A stretch of DNA of 64,000 nucleotides from Gordonia shandongensis DSM 45094 (GTDB taxonomy: Bacteria > Actinomycetota > Actinomycetes > Mycobacteriales > Mycobacteriaceae): assembly GCF_000423025.1 (NCBI RefSeq), contig NZ_AUHE01000012.1:1-64000 (forward strand), written 5' to 3'. A program made the position numbers and the translations under genes. Below are positions 8,764-16,097 of the stretch, one piece after another. Position 1 is the stretch's first letter; every line of letters starts with the position of its first letter. The notes beneath the pieces are model-generated. The model was not told where the DNA came from, searched no databases, and worked only from the letters and a program-made list of their open reading frames with translations.

Positions 8764-8804
8764 ACCAGCGCGGCCTACCGCCGCAGAACAGCGAGTGAGG
8801 ACCC

Positions 8805-9998
8805 ATGGGCGTCAAGACAGTGATCGGTGAGGGCGCGGCCGCCCTGACTGTGGAGCCGACCGACGAGGAGCAGGCGATGCGCGCCACGCTCGCCCGGATC
8901 GTCGGCAAGTACGGCCACGACTACTACGCCCGGCGATCGGCGGCCAACGAGCCGATGAGCGAGATGTGGGACGATCTCGCGGCCGGCGGCTTCCTCGGCC
9001 TCAACGTCCCCGAGGAGTACGGCGGATCCGGCCAGGGCGTCATGGAGTTGGCGATCGTGCTCGAGGAGATGTCCGCGGGCGGATGCCCCGAGCTGTACTT
9101 GGTCCTCACGCAGGGGATCGTCGCGAACATCCTCGTGCGACACGGGACTCCGGAGCAGAAGAGCGAGCACCTCCCGTCGATCGCGGACGGCAGCAGGCGG
9201 ATCGCGTTCGCGCTCACCGAGCCCGACGCCGGGTCGAACTCCCACATGCTCTCGACGTCGGCGCGGCTCGAGGGCGACGAGTGGATCATCAACGGCACCA
9301 AGACCTTCATCTCGGGGATCGAGCACTCCGACTACTTCCTCCTCGCCGCGCGGACCTCGGTCGACGAGCGGTCGGGGCGGGGACGGTTGTCGCTGTTCCT
9401 GGTCGACTCCGACGTCGCCGGGATGGAGCGGACGCTCGTCCCGACCGCGGTGACCGCCCCGGAGCGGCAGTGGACTCTCTTCTTCGACGACATCCGGCTC
9501 CCCGCCGATCGTCTCGTCGGCGAGGTCAACGGCGGCCTGCGCGCACTCTTCGACGGGTTGAACCCGGAGCGGGTGATGAGCGCGGTGATCTGCACCGGGA
9601 TCGGCCGCTACGCGTTGGCCAAGGCTCAGCGGTACGTCAACGAACGGCAGGTCTGGGGCGTGCCGATCGGCACCCATCAGGCGGTGGCGCATCCGCTGGC
9701 CTCGGCGCACGTGAATCTGGAGGCGGCGCGCTCCCTGGTGTGGCAGGCGGCCGCCCGATACGACGAGGGACTCGACGCGGGCGAAGAGACCAACATGGCC
9801 AAGTACGCCGCGTCGAAGGCCGGGCTGGCGGCGCTCGACACGGCGATCCAGGTGCACGGCGGCAACGGCATGACGATCGAGTACGGTCTCGCCGACCTGT
9901 GGGGAATCACCCGGCTGCAGCAGATCGCGCCGGTGTCGACCGAGATGGTGCTCAACCACATCGCGCAGCACACCCTGTCGCTCCCGCGCTCGTACTGA
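8805..9998 (+). CDS. Acyl-CoA dehydrogenase (isovaleryl/long-chain-like active site)
   Basis: FAD-dependent acyl-CoA dehydrogenase, 397 residues, introducing the alpha-beta double bond. Visible: AFALTEPDAGSN (about 135-146), FISGIEHSDYF, and the C-terminal VHGGNGMTIEYGL. The usual medium-chain catalytic Glu (EGT motif near the C-terminus) is missing: the equivalent stretch reads QQIAPVSTEM. Glu255 in LNPERV aligns with the catalytic Glu of isovaleryl-CoA-type enzymes, so a branched or long-chain substrate is more likely. GAGGA precedes ATG 8805. It completes the oxidation set encoded by the minus-strand operon. Confidence 0.9.
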   Translation: MGVKTVIGEGAAALTVEPTDEEQAMRATLARIVGKYGHDYYARRSAANEPMSEMWDDLAAGGFLGLNVPEEYGGSGQGVMELAIVLEEMSAGGCPELYLVLTQGIVANILVRHGTPEQKSEHLPSIADGSRRIAFALTEPDAGSNSHMLSTSARLEGDEWIINGTKTFISGIEHSDYFLLAARTSVDERSGRGRLSLFLVDSDVAGMERTLVPTAVTAPERQWTLFFDDIRLPADRLVGEVNGGLRALFDGLNPERVMSAVICTGIGRYALAKAQRYVNERQVWGVPIGTHQAVAHPLASAHVNLEAARSLVWQAAARYDEGLDAGEETNMAKYAASKAGLAALDTAIQVHGGNGMTIEYGLADLWGITRLQQIAPVSTEMVLNHIAQHTLSLPRSY

Positions 9999-10013
9999 TC
10001 GCCTACGACCACC

Positions 10014-10047
10014 CACCGCCCACGACCAACCACCGCCCACGACCAAC
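10014..10047 (+). repeat. Two 17-bp tandem repeats after the acyl-CoA dehydrogenase
   Basis: CACCGCCCACGACCAAC occurs at 10014-10030 and 10031-10047, with a partial third copy, directly before the terminator. Confidence 0.8.
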
Positions 10048-10052
10048 CACCG

Positions 10053-10089
10053 GGGAGGGGTCCCGCCACAGGCGGGGCCCCTCCCTTTT
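10053..10089 (+). terminator. Intrinsic terminator after acyl-CoA dehydrogenase
   Basis: Two 15-base arms (10053-10067 and 10071-10085) pair with one G-T wobble around the loop ACA, followed by TTTT (10086-10089). This is the strongest intrinsic terminator in the window and ends the activator-TetR-dehydrogenase transcription unit. Confidence 0.9.
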
Positions 10090-10167
10090 CACCCCGTCTT
10101 GTCTTCACCCCGTCTTCTCTTCATCTCGTCTTCTCTTCAGCTCGTCTTCTCTTCATCTCGTGTCTCG
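10088..10167 (+). repeat. Five 16-bp tandem repeats after the terminator
   Basis: Units starting at 10088, 10104, 10120, 10136 and 10152 follow TTCAYCTCGTCTTCTC, giving a pyrimidine-rich top strand. The array separates the terminator from the promoter of the next gene. No function is evident. Confidence 0.85.
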
Positions 10168-10201
10168 ATGTGCGACACCGATCACACCCCGGCGTGATAC
10201 G

Positions 10202-10240
10202 GTGTTACAAAGTTGTTGGGACGTAACACTGTCACATAGT
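10202..10240 (+). promoter_or_regulatory. Promoter with TetR-type operator before the MpaB-like gene
   Basis: GTGTTAC (10202-10208) and GTAACAC (10223-10229) are perfect inverted arms 14 bases apart. They surround a possible -35 TTGTTG (10213-10218), with -10 CATAGT (10235-10240) 16 bases downstream. A repressor here would block the oxygenase promoter; the TetR gene just downstream is the obvious candidate. Confidence 0.6.
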
Positions 10241-10252
10241 TAGGAGCATCCC

Positions 10253-11485
10253 ATGCAGACGGTGATCCACCCTCAGAGCTCGCAATCGAAGCCCGCGACG
10301 CTGGCGCGCGGCGCCGAGCGCCGCGCCACCCTCGACGAGCTGAAGAACATCATCACCACGACCGAGTACCGGGATCAGCTGGCCGCGGCGCGCGCCCGGA
10401 TCGACGACCCCGCCTTCGGCTACTTCGGTCCGGACTCCACGATGTGGAAGATCTCCAAGGCCTTCCCCGTGCTGCCGCTGATGGTCTGGTACGCGGGCAT
10501 CCTCGAGGTCTTCGAACCCCGGATCACCGCGGGCTTCTCCGGTGCACGCACCCCCGTCGGCAGCGAGGCGACGTCCAAGATCCGGCAGGACACCGACCCC
10601 CTGCCCCGGTACTCGCGCACATACGAGGCGTTCATGGACTGGTTCGTCGGCGACGACGAGCTCGCGACCCGCACCAGCAACCGGATCTTCGGCTACCACA
10701 GCCGCATCGTGATGCGGATGCCCGAGGACTCCACCAGCAAGCGGTACGGACCGGGAACACCGTTCGCCGCCCTCGAACCCGAGCTGATGGTGTTCACCGT
10801 CCTCACCCAGATGGTCCCGTACCGCCAGCTGTACGAGCGGTTCTTCGGCCCGCTGACGTTCACCGAGTCGTTGAAGTACAACGAGGAAGTCCTCCAGTTC
10901 GCCGCCATGCTCGGCTGCGACCCCGACCTGGTCCCCAAGACCTGGGATGAGATGCAGCAGTGGCTCGACGACTACTACAAGGATCCCGACACCGTTCGCG
11001 TCGACGAGGAGTTCCTCGAGGCCATCCTGCAGATCTTCGCATCCCGCACCGTGGCGACGATCGTGATGAACTGGACGGCACTGTCGGCGCCGCCGGCACT
11101 GGCCGAACGCCTGTGGCAGCTCCCGCAGCTGCAGAAGCACCGCCGCACCGCGAAGATGGTCGACCCCGTCCTGCGGTTCCTGTTCCGGATCGCGCCCGAC
11201 GCCATCATGATCAGCACCCGCTGGCGTGACGCGCAGGAACGCATCGGACGCAAGGGCTGGACGCCGGCCGCTCGGCTCGCGACCAAGATCCTGCCGCGCC
11301 CCTTCGGCACCGGACGCGGCAATCTGTCCGACTACGCCGAATCGGCGTCGCCGCGGATGAAGGCCGTTCAGGAGGCCGGCAAGTTCCTCGACGAGTCGGA
11401 CGACATCCTCGCCCAGGCCGAGGCGGCCGGATGCCCGATGTCGTCGGCGATCGCCCGCGGCGGCGCTGACACCGCCGCCCGCTGA
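10253..11485 (+). CDS. MpaB-like oxygenase (DUF2236)
   Basis: 410-residue member of the DUF2236 family, which includes the haem protein latex-clearing protein (rubber oxygenase) and fungal MpaB. Family-like features are the Arg/Thr-rich helix around RYSRTYEAF, a His in IFGYHSRI that could be the haem ligand (inference), and YGPGTPFAALEPELMVFTVLTQ. No signal peptide or clear membrane segment, so probably cytoplasmic. AGGAG (10242-10246) precedes the ATG. Followed by a TetR gene in the same direction; the promoter holds an inverted repeat. The substrate is unknown; the neighbouring lipid and sterol-type genes suggest a hydrophobic one. Confidence 0.8.
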   Translation: MQTVIHPQSSQSKPATLARGAERRATLDELKNIITTTEYRDQLAAARARIDDPAFGYFGPDSTMWKISKAFPVLPLMVWYAGILEVFEPRITAGFSGARTPVGSEATSKIRQDTDPLPRYSRTYEAFMDWFVGDDELATRTSNRIFGYHSRIVMRMPEDSTSKRYGPGTPFAALEPELMVFTVLTQMVPYRQLYERFFGPLTFTESLKYNEEVLQFAAMLGCDPDLVPKTWDEMQQWLDDYYKDPDTVRVDEEFLEAILQIFASRTVATIVMNWTALSAPPALAERLWQLPQLQKHRRTAKMVDPVLRFLFRIAPDAIMISTRWRDAQERIGRKGWTPAARLATKILPRPFGTGRGNLSDYAESASPRMKAVQEAGKFLDESDDILAQAEAAGCPMSSAIARGGADTAAR

Positions 11486-11511
11486 CATCGGCGTCCGCTG
11501 ATACCGTTCGA
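11464..11511 (+). repeat. Three 16-bp tandem repeats over the stop codon of the MpaB-like gene
   Basis: Units at 11464, 11480 and 11496 begin CGCTGAYA and diverge toward their ends. The middle unit contains the TGA stop (11483-11485); the first lies in the coding region and the third is downstream. Confidence 0.6.
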
Positions 11512-11544
11512 CACGATCAATACACGAGAACGACAGGTAGACCG

Positions 11545-12165
11545 TTGGCCGACGCGGAACATGCTCGCAGGCTCCTATCGCTGCTGAGCGCGGGTGAGGA
11601 ACCGGACCCCGAACGGGACCGGATCCTCGCCGTCGCCCGCGATCAGATCATCGCCCACGGCTACGAGCGCTTCAGCACCGACCGTCTGGCGCGGGACGCG
11701 AACGTCTCGCGCCAGACGGTCTACCGTCGTTGCGGACGCAAGGTCGACGTCTTCGACGCGTTGATCCGCGCCGAAGTCCGTGCCAGTGCCCAACGCCTCC
11801 TGCCCGCCCTGGAGATCGAGGACGAGGCGGACCGGTTCGTCCGCCTCTGGGTGGAGGGCATGGTGTTCCTGCAGGAGAGCACGCTCATCGCCAGCCTCAT
11901 CGCCCACGACCCCGAGTTCGTCTCGCAGATGTGGGCGTCGCTGAACGGCTCCACCGTCGATGTGATCCGAGCCGTCATGGCGTCGACGATGTCGACGCCC
12001 GACGCATTGGTGATCACCGAGATCGTGGTGCGCATCGTGATCTCGTTCTTCACCCAGCCGACCGATCTGCTGCCCCTCGCGGGACGCGAGCAGATCGAAG
12101 ACTTCGTGCGCAGCTACCTGCTGCCGCTCCACGCGGCGTCGGCGCGGCTCTCACCGCTTCACTGA
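11545..12165 (+). CDS. TetR family regulator
   Basis: TetR repressor of 206 residues. The helix-turn-helix region is RDQIIAHGYERFSTDRL followed by RDANVSRQTVYRRCGRKVDVFDAL. The ligand domain is hydrophobic with no recognised signature. The start is a TTG at 11545, a few bases after a weak ACAGG site; no ATG or GTG fits better. It follows the DUF2236 oxygenase by 59 bases and probably controls it through the inverted repeat at 10202-10229. Converges on the DUF35/thiolase operon with only 26 bases between stop codons. Confidence 0.85.
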   Translation: MADAEHARRLLSLLSAGEEPDPERDRILAVARDQIIAHGYERFSTDRLARDANVSRQTVYRRCGRKVDVFDALIRAEVRASAQRLLPALEIEDEADRFVRLWVEGMVFLQESTLIASLIAHDPEFVSQMWASLNGSTVDVIRAVMASTMSTPDALVITEIVVRIVISFFTQPTDLLPLAGREQIEDFVRSYLLPLHAASARLSPLH

Positions 12166-12191
12166 CGCCCGTCCCCCTGACGCCGGCCCGG

Positions 12192-12662
12192 TCAGTCGAC
12201 GGGTGTGAAGTGGGCGATGTCGAGGATCCGCCCCGTCCGCTCCTGCGCCCAGACCGCTCGCACGCGCCGTCCCACCAGGTCGGCGATCGCCGCATCGTCG
12301 GACAGGTCGATCCCCGCGAGCCAGTGCATCAGCAGGGTGTCGGCGCCGTCGAGCCGGATCCCGGCGATCACATACGGCGGGGTCGGTCCCCCGGTGAATC
12401 CCAGCTGCGCCACCGTGAACGCCTCGACGACCCCCTCGGTCGCCAACTCCACCCACCGGTCCACCGGCTCGAAGCACGACTCGCAGAAGGCCTGCGGCGG
12501 CACGGACGTCCGCCCGCAGGCCGAGCACGTCGTCCCGTAGATCACCCGGTCGATGAGACCGGCCATGAACCGGCTCCACGTCGCACCCAGATGGATGTCG
12601 AACGTCAGGTCCCAGCGGACCTCCTCGGTGCTCGGTGCGGGGGTTGATGACTGCAGACTCAT
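12192..12662 (-). CDS. Zn-ribbon OB-fold protein (DUF35)
   Basis: 156-residue DUF35-type protein. The rubredoxin-like zinc ribbon is clear: Cys46, Cys49, Cys60 and Cys63 in TTCSACG and FCESC. An OB-fold domain follows (VVEAFTVAQLGF, PPYVIAGIRLDGADTLLMHWL). Such proteins bind acyl-CoA and form complexes with thiolase-like partners, for example the ChsH2 domain with the steroid aldolase Ltp2, or BbsA with BbsB. The ATG overlaps the stop of the adjoining thiolase-like gene by four bases, strong evidence that the products work together. It is the last gene of a three-gene operon. Confidence 0.88.
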   Translation of the reverse strand: MSLQSSTPAPSTEEVRWDLTFDIHLGATWSRFMAGLIDRVIYGTTCSACGRTSVPPQAFCESCFEPVDRWVELATEGVVEAFTVAQLGFTGGPTPPYVIAGIRLDGADTLLMHWLAGIDLSDDAAIADLVGRRVRAVWAQERTGRILDIAHFTPVD

Positions 12663-13861
12663 CGGTCTCGCCTTTCGTCGATCGCTTCGAAGATCGCTAG
12701 GTTCTCGAATTGGAAGAAGGTGCCGCCGGTGCCCTGGGCGAGGGACCGCCGGGCGCCGGAGACCTGCATGGACTCGGGTGCATCGCCCATCACCTGCAGG
12801 GCCGCGTACGCGAACGGCGCGAGTTCGCCCGAGATGCCGGCGTTGGTGCATTTCGGGCCGCCGGAGAGGTTCACCGGGAGGCGGCCGCCGCGCTCGGTGG
12901 CGCCCGACCTGATCAGGTCGATCGCCCGACCGGGCGCCGCGAATCCCAAAGCCTCGAGCTGCATGAGCTGCATGTGGACGTACGGCGCGAACACCTCGAC
13001 GACGTCGATGTCGTCGGCCGGGTTCCGGATGTCGCACGCCGCGTACACCCGTTCGGCGAGGGTCGCCAGGTTCTGCAGCTCCGAGAAGTCGCCCTTCCCG
13101 CCGCCCAGATAGGGGTCGCTGGACATGCCGACCCCGCGCACGCGCGCCGGCCGCGTCGTCACATCGTCGAGCTCGTCGTCGCGACCGACGATCAAGGCGA
13201 CCGCGGCCGTCGACACCGGGCACACCATCGACTGCGTCAGCGGCGTCGACAACGGTCGATCGGCCAGCACCTCGTCCTCGGTCATCTCGTAGCGCAGGTG
13301 TGCGAACGGGTTCTGCGCGGCCTTCGCGTGGTCGGCGACGGCGACGGCCGCGTAGTCGCGTGCGGTGACGCCGAAGCGCCGCGCATAGGCGGTCGCCGCG
13401 AAGGCCCCCATGTGGTAGGCCCCCATGCCCAACGGCTGTTCGATGATCATCGGCGAGTTGGTGTTGATCGCCGCCTGCAGGTCCCGCGCCCCGAAGAAGG
13501 TGGGACCGCCGAGGCACAGGACGCGTCGATGCGTTCCGCTGCGCACCATCCGGACGGCCACCTGCAGGAGGTTTCCGCCCGTGGTGCCGCCCGTGTTCAC
13601 GGTGGTCACCGGCAGTCTGTCGCCGAGGCCCAGCAGGCGGGAGATGTATCGGGAGCCGAGCACCGTCCCCTCGAAACCGTCGATGCATCCGGTGACGACG
13701 GCGTCGAGTCCGGTCGGCTCGATGCCACTGTGCGACAGCGCGTCCCGGGCCGCGTCCGCACTCAACTCCACCGCGGAGCGCGTCTGCTTGCGCGGCGACG
13801 TCGCCGGCGTCACGCCCACCCCGATGACGGCCGCTCGATGCCGCGTGTGCTCGTTGGTCAT
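12659..13861 (-). CDS. Thiolase-fold protein lacking the catalytic Cys (subunit A)
   Basis: 400-residue thiolase/SCP2-thiolase-like protein. The position of the usual nucleophile reads TTVNTGGTTGGN, so Gly replaces Cys, and the usual GHP histidine segment reads GGPKCTNAGISG. Ordinary thiolytic chemistry is therefore unlikely. Similar Cys-less thiolase folds act as aldolases (Ltp2) or as structural subunits next to a DUF35 partner. ATG 13861 shares one base with the preceding stop (TGATG), and its own stop overlaps the DUF35 start. Proposed role: part of an acyl-CoA carbon-carbon lyase or synthase; which one is not shown. Confidence 0.85.
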   Translation of the reverse strand: MTNEHTRHRAAVIGVGVTPATSPRKQTRSAVELSADAARDALSHSGIEPTGLDAVVTGCIDGFEGTVLGSRYISRLLGLGDRLPVTTVNTGGTTGGNLLQVAVRMVRSGTHRRVLCLGGPTFFGARDLQAAINTNSPMIIEQPLGMGAYHMGAFAATAYARRFGVTARDYAAVAVADHAKAAQNPFAHLRYEMTEDEVLADRPLSTPLTQSMVCPVSTAAVALIVGRDDELDDVTTRPARVRGVGMSSDPYLGGGKGDFSELQNLATLAERVYAACDIRNPADDIDVVEVFAPYVHMQLMQLEALGFAAPGRAIDLIRSGATERGGRLPVNLSGGPKCTNAGISGELAPFAYAALQVMGDAPESMQVSGARRSLAQGTGGTFFQFENLAIFEAIDERRDR

Positions 13862-14970
13862 CACAGCCCCTCCACCACCAGTACCGATGCGTTCTGCGCC
13901 ACGAGCCCGCTGACCGTGTCGACGGAGTGCGACACCCCCGTCTCACCGGTCCCGAGCACGTCGACGAGTTCGATGAGCCGCAGGCCGCCGTTGGCGACCC
14001 CCGGATACGCGCTGAGGACGCCGCCACCCGGGTTCACGCGGCGCGGACTGCCGCAGCCCAGGGCCGCGCTCACCGGACCGTCGAGGGCCGCGGTCACCGC
14101 CGAGTACTCCACGACCCCGACCCGGTCGGCGGGCCTGTCGATCCCGGCCTGCGCGTAGGCGAGCCCCGCGGCACGGCGCGTCGTCTCCGCGGGATCGGTC
14201 AACCATCCGTCGTCCCACAGGTAGCCGCCGGTGGCGCCGCCGAACCCGGTCAGTCGGGCGTCGCGACCGAGGCATCGGCCCGCCCGCGCCGGCGACGCCA
14301 GCACCACAGCCACGGCCCCGGCGCACATCGCGGGCAGCATCAGTTCGTGCAGCGGGGTGCACACGCGCGGTGACGCGAGGACGTCGGCGACACCGACCGG
14401 TGCGCGTCGCATCGCACGGACGCCGCCGGCCCCCGCCGTGATCTGCTCGGCGGCCGCGGCGGCGAGATCGTCGACGGTGAGCGTGCCGTCCGCGGTGACC
14501 GTCGATGCATGCAGCCCGTAGGTGACCTCCGCGGTGAGACCGACGGGACGACCGAAGTGCGGGTCGAACGAGAGATTCGAGATCTGCTCGATGAATCCGT
14601 GCCGGGTCGCCGCCCGGTTCTCGGGATTGTGGACGCCGACGGCGACCGCGACGCTCACATCGCCCGCCGAGACGGCCTGTGCGGCCGCGATGATCGCGGC
14701 ACCCATGTCGTCCTCCACCCGGAACGCATCCGACAGGTATCCGCCGGTGGCCGACGAGGTGAGACCGGACGAGATGGACCGGCCGTCGTAGACGTCCAGC
14801 GAGGCCAGCACCGACAGCCCGATGTCGGGTTTGCGCAGGCCGCACTCGCGCAGGGCGCGGTGCACGACGTCGAACACCAGCTCGTCGAGCATCGCCTCGT
14901 GCTCCGCGACGAACTCGGTGGCCGCGGCACCCACGACGTGCACGGGGTGGACTCGGGACTGTTTCACCAT
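13861..14970 (-). CDS. Thiolase-fold protein lacking the catalytic Cys (subunit B)
   Basis: 369-residue thiolase-like protein, first gene of the operon. The nucleophile region reads VEDDMGAAIIAAAQAV, with no Cys. The C-terminal active-site loop reads NPGGGVLSAYPGVANGG: a Tyr stands where thiolases have the GHP histidine. Catalytic tyrosines are reported for Ltp2-type aldolases, so this could be the catalytic subunit (inference). ATG 14970 is chosen over 15054 because it begins like the family (VHPVHVVGAAATEF) and a -10 box TAGCGT ends seven bases before it, as for a leaderless transcript. Confidence 0.83.
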   Translation of the reverse strand: MVKQSRVHPVHVVGAAATEFVAEHEAMLDELVFDVVHRALRECGLRKPDIGLSVLASLDVYDGRSISSGLTSSATGGYLSDAFRVEDDMGAAIIAAAQAVSAGDVSVAVAVGVHNPENRAATRHGFIEQISNLSFDPHFGRPVGLTAEVTYGLHASTVTADGTLTVDDLAAAAAEQITAGAGGVRAMRRAPVGVADVLASPRVCTPLHELMLPAMCAGAVAVVLASPARAGRCLGRDARLTGFGGATGGYLWDDGWLTDPAETTRRAAGLAYAQAGIDRPADRVGVVEYSAVTAALDGPVSAALGCGSPRRVNPGGGVLSAYPGVANGGLRLIELVDVLGTGETGVSHSVDTVSGLVAQNASVLVVEGL

Positions 14971-14977
14971 GACCGGG

Positions 14978-14983
14978 ACGCTA
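14978..14983 (-). promoter_or_regulatory. -10 box for a leaderless thiolase-like operon
   Basis: TAGCGT on the minus strand, ending seven bases before ATG 14970. There is no ribosome binding site between, which fits transcription starting at the ATG. Confidence 0.5.
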
Positions 14984-15120
14984 TGGCGCGCCCCCGCGGC
15001 GCGGGTGTCGCGGAACACGACACTCGCCCGGCCATCGCGATCCCGGGCCATCACGATCCTGTGTCATTTTGCGCCACCCCGCGGCACGGAAGCCGTCATA
15101 CCTTCGTCGTGATCCGCATC

Positions 15121-15164
15121 ACCTGACCGTTCCATCACCCGACCGTTTCGCACACCCGACCGAG
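15121..15164 (+). repeat. Three ACCYGACCG direct repeats upstream of the mce operon
   Basis: ACCTGACCGTT (15121), ACCCGACCGTT (15137) and ACCCGACCGAG (15154) recur every 16-17 bases just before the leader ORF and first yrbE gene. They could be activator sites or another slippage array. Confidence 0.5.
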
Positions 15165-15173
15165 AGGATGGCC

Positions 15174-15224
15174 ATGCACCGACGTCGCACACCGGCCCAC
15201 CCCGCAGAGGGCGCCCTGCGATGA
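15174..15224 (+). CDS. Possible 16-residue leader peptide coupled to yrbE
   Basis: ATG 15174 lies six bases after GAGAGG (15162-15167). The frame encodes MHRRRTPAHPAEGALR and stops with a TGA that overlaps the YrbE ATG (ATGA, 15221-15224). A second in-frame ATG is at 15168. This is the same coupling seen between many genes here, so ribosomes finishing the leader could start yrbE. It may instead be chance; the peptide has no recognisable domain. Confidence 0.35.
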   Translation: MHRRRTPAHPAEGALR

Positions 15225-16093
15225 CCTCGACGTCGTTCGGCGCGTACGAGGCCCCGCCGGTGCGGTCCGCACCGCGCCTGGCCTTCGTCGACCGGTGCGC
15301 GGACTACGTCGTCGAGGCCCCGCGACAGACGGCCGCGACGGTCGGCCGGGCCGCGCTGCTGTGCGCCGACGTGGTGCGGTACTTCGTGCTGGGCGTCGCC
15401 CGACTGCGGATTCCCGTCGACGAGACCGTCGGCCAGATGTGGCTGCTGCTCAAAGTCACGTCGCTGCCCGCGCTGCTCATGGCGATCCCCATCGGCGCCG
15501 AGGTCTCCGTCCAGGTGGGCGGTCTCATGAACCAGGTGGGCGCCAGTTCCCTCGCCGGGGCCGCATCCGGTCTGGGCGTGGTCAGTCAGGGCGCCCCCAT
15601 GGCCGCCGGACTCCTGATGAGCGGTGCCGCGGCCTCCGCCATCGCCTCCGACCTCGGTTCGCGGGCCATCCGCGAGGAGATCGACGCGATGAAGGTCATG
15701 GGCATCGACCCCCTCGAACGCCTCGTGATGCCGCGGTTCGTCGCCATGCTCGTCATCGCGCCGATCCTGTGCATCATCATCGTCGCCGCCGGTGTGGCGG
15801 CGGGCCTCCTCATCGCCGTCAACGTCAACGACGTGGTCCCCGGCGCCTTCTGGCAGTCGTTCGGCGCCTTCGCCACCCCGACCGACGTGTGGTTCGCGAT
15901 CGGGAAGACCGTGGTCTTCGCCGGCATCGTGGTCGTCATCGCCAGTCTGCGCGGCCTCGAGGCCAAGGGCGGCCCGCGCGGTGTGGCCGACGCCGTCAAC
16001 GCCTCCGTGGTCCTCAGCGTGGTGACGATCTTCATCGCCAACCTCGTGATGAGCCAGTTCCAGGCCATGTTCTTCCAGAACCAGATCGGGTGA
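15221..16093 (+). CDS. yrbEA: YrbE/MlaE-type permease, first of the mce operon
   Basis: 290-residue inner-membrane permease of an Mce lipid ABC importer. It has an MlaE-type core with about five membrane segments (for example 75-95, 180-205, 265-285) and the conserved cytoplasmic loop SRAIREEIDAMKVMGIDPLERLVMPR-like region (about 147-176) that contacts the ATPase. The ATPase (Mkl/MceG) is not encoded in this window, as usual, because it is shared between mce loci. Start at ATG 15221, coupled to a possible leader ORF and with AGAGGG upstream. The second permease gene follows after four bases. Confidence 0.92.
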   Translation: MTSTSFGAYEAPPVRSAPRLAFVDRCADYVVEAPRQTAATVGRAALLCADVVRYFVLGVARLRIPVDETVGQMWLLLKVTSLPALLMAIPIGAEVSVQVGGLMNQVGASSLAGAASGLGVVSQGAPMAAGLLMSGAAASAIASDLGSRAIREEIDAMKVMGIDPLERLVMPRFVAMLVIAPILCIIIVAAGVAAGLLIAVNVNDVVPGAFWQSFGAFATPTDVWFAIGKTVVFAGIVVVIASLRGLEAKGGPRGVADAVNASVVLSVVTIFIANLVMSQFQAMFFQNQIG

Positions 16094-16097
16094 CGCC

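Noticed and set aside
12162-12191. Stop-codon tandem repeat at the end of the second TetR gene
   Set aside because: Two 15-base segments beginning CTGACGCC match at only 11 positions. Too weak to add to the list of ten.
15055-15220. KstR or KstR2 operator for a sterol-type mce operon
   Set aside because: I looked for AAC-N2-GTT-type palindromes and saw none in the divergent region, so the locus is not called mce4.
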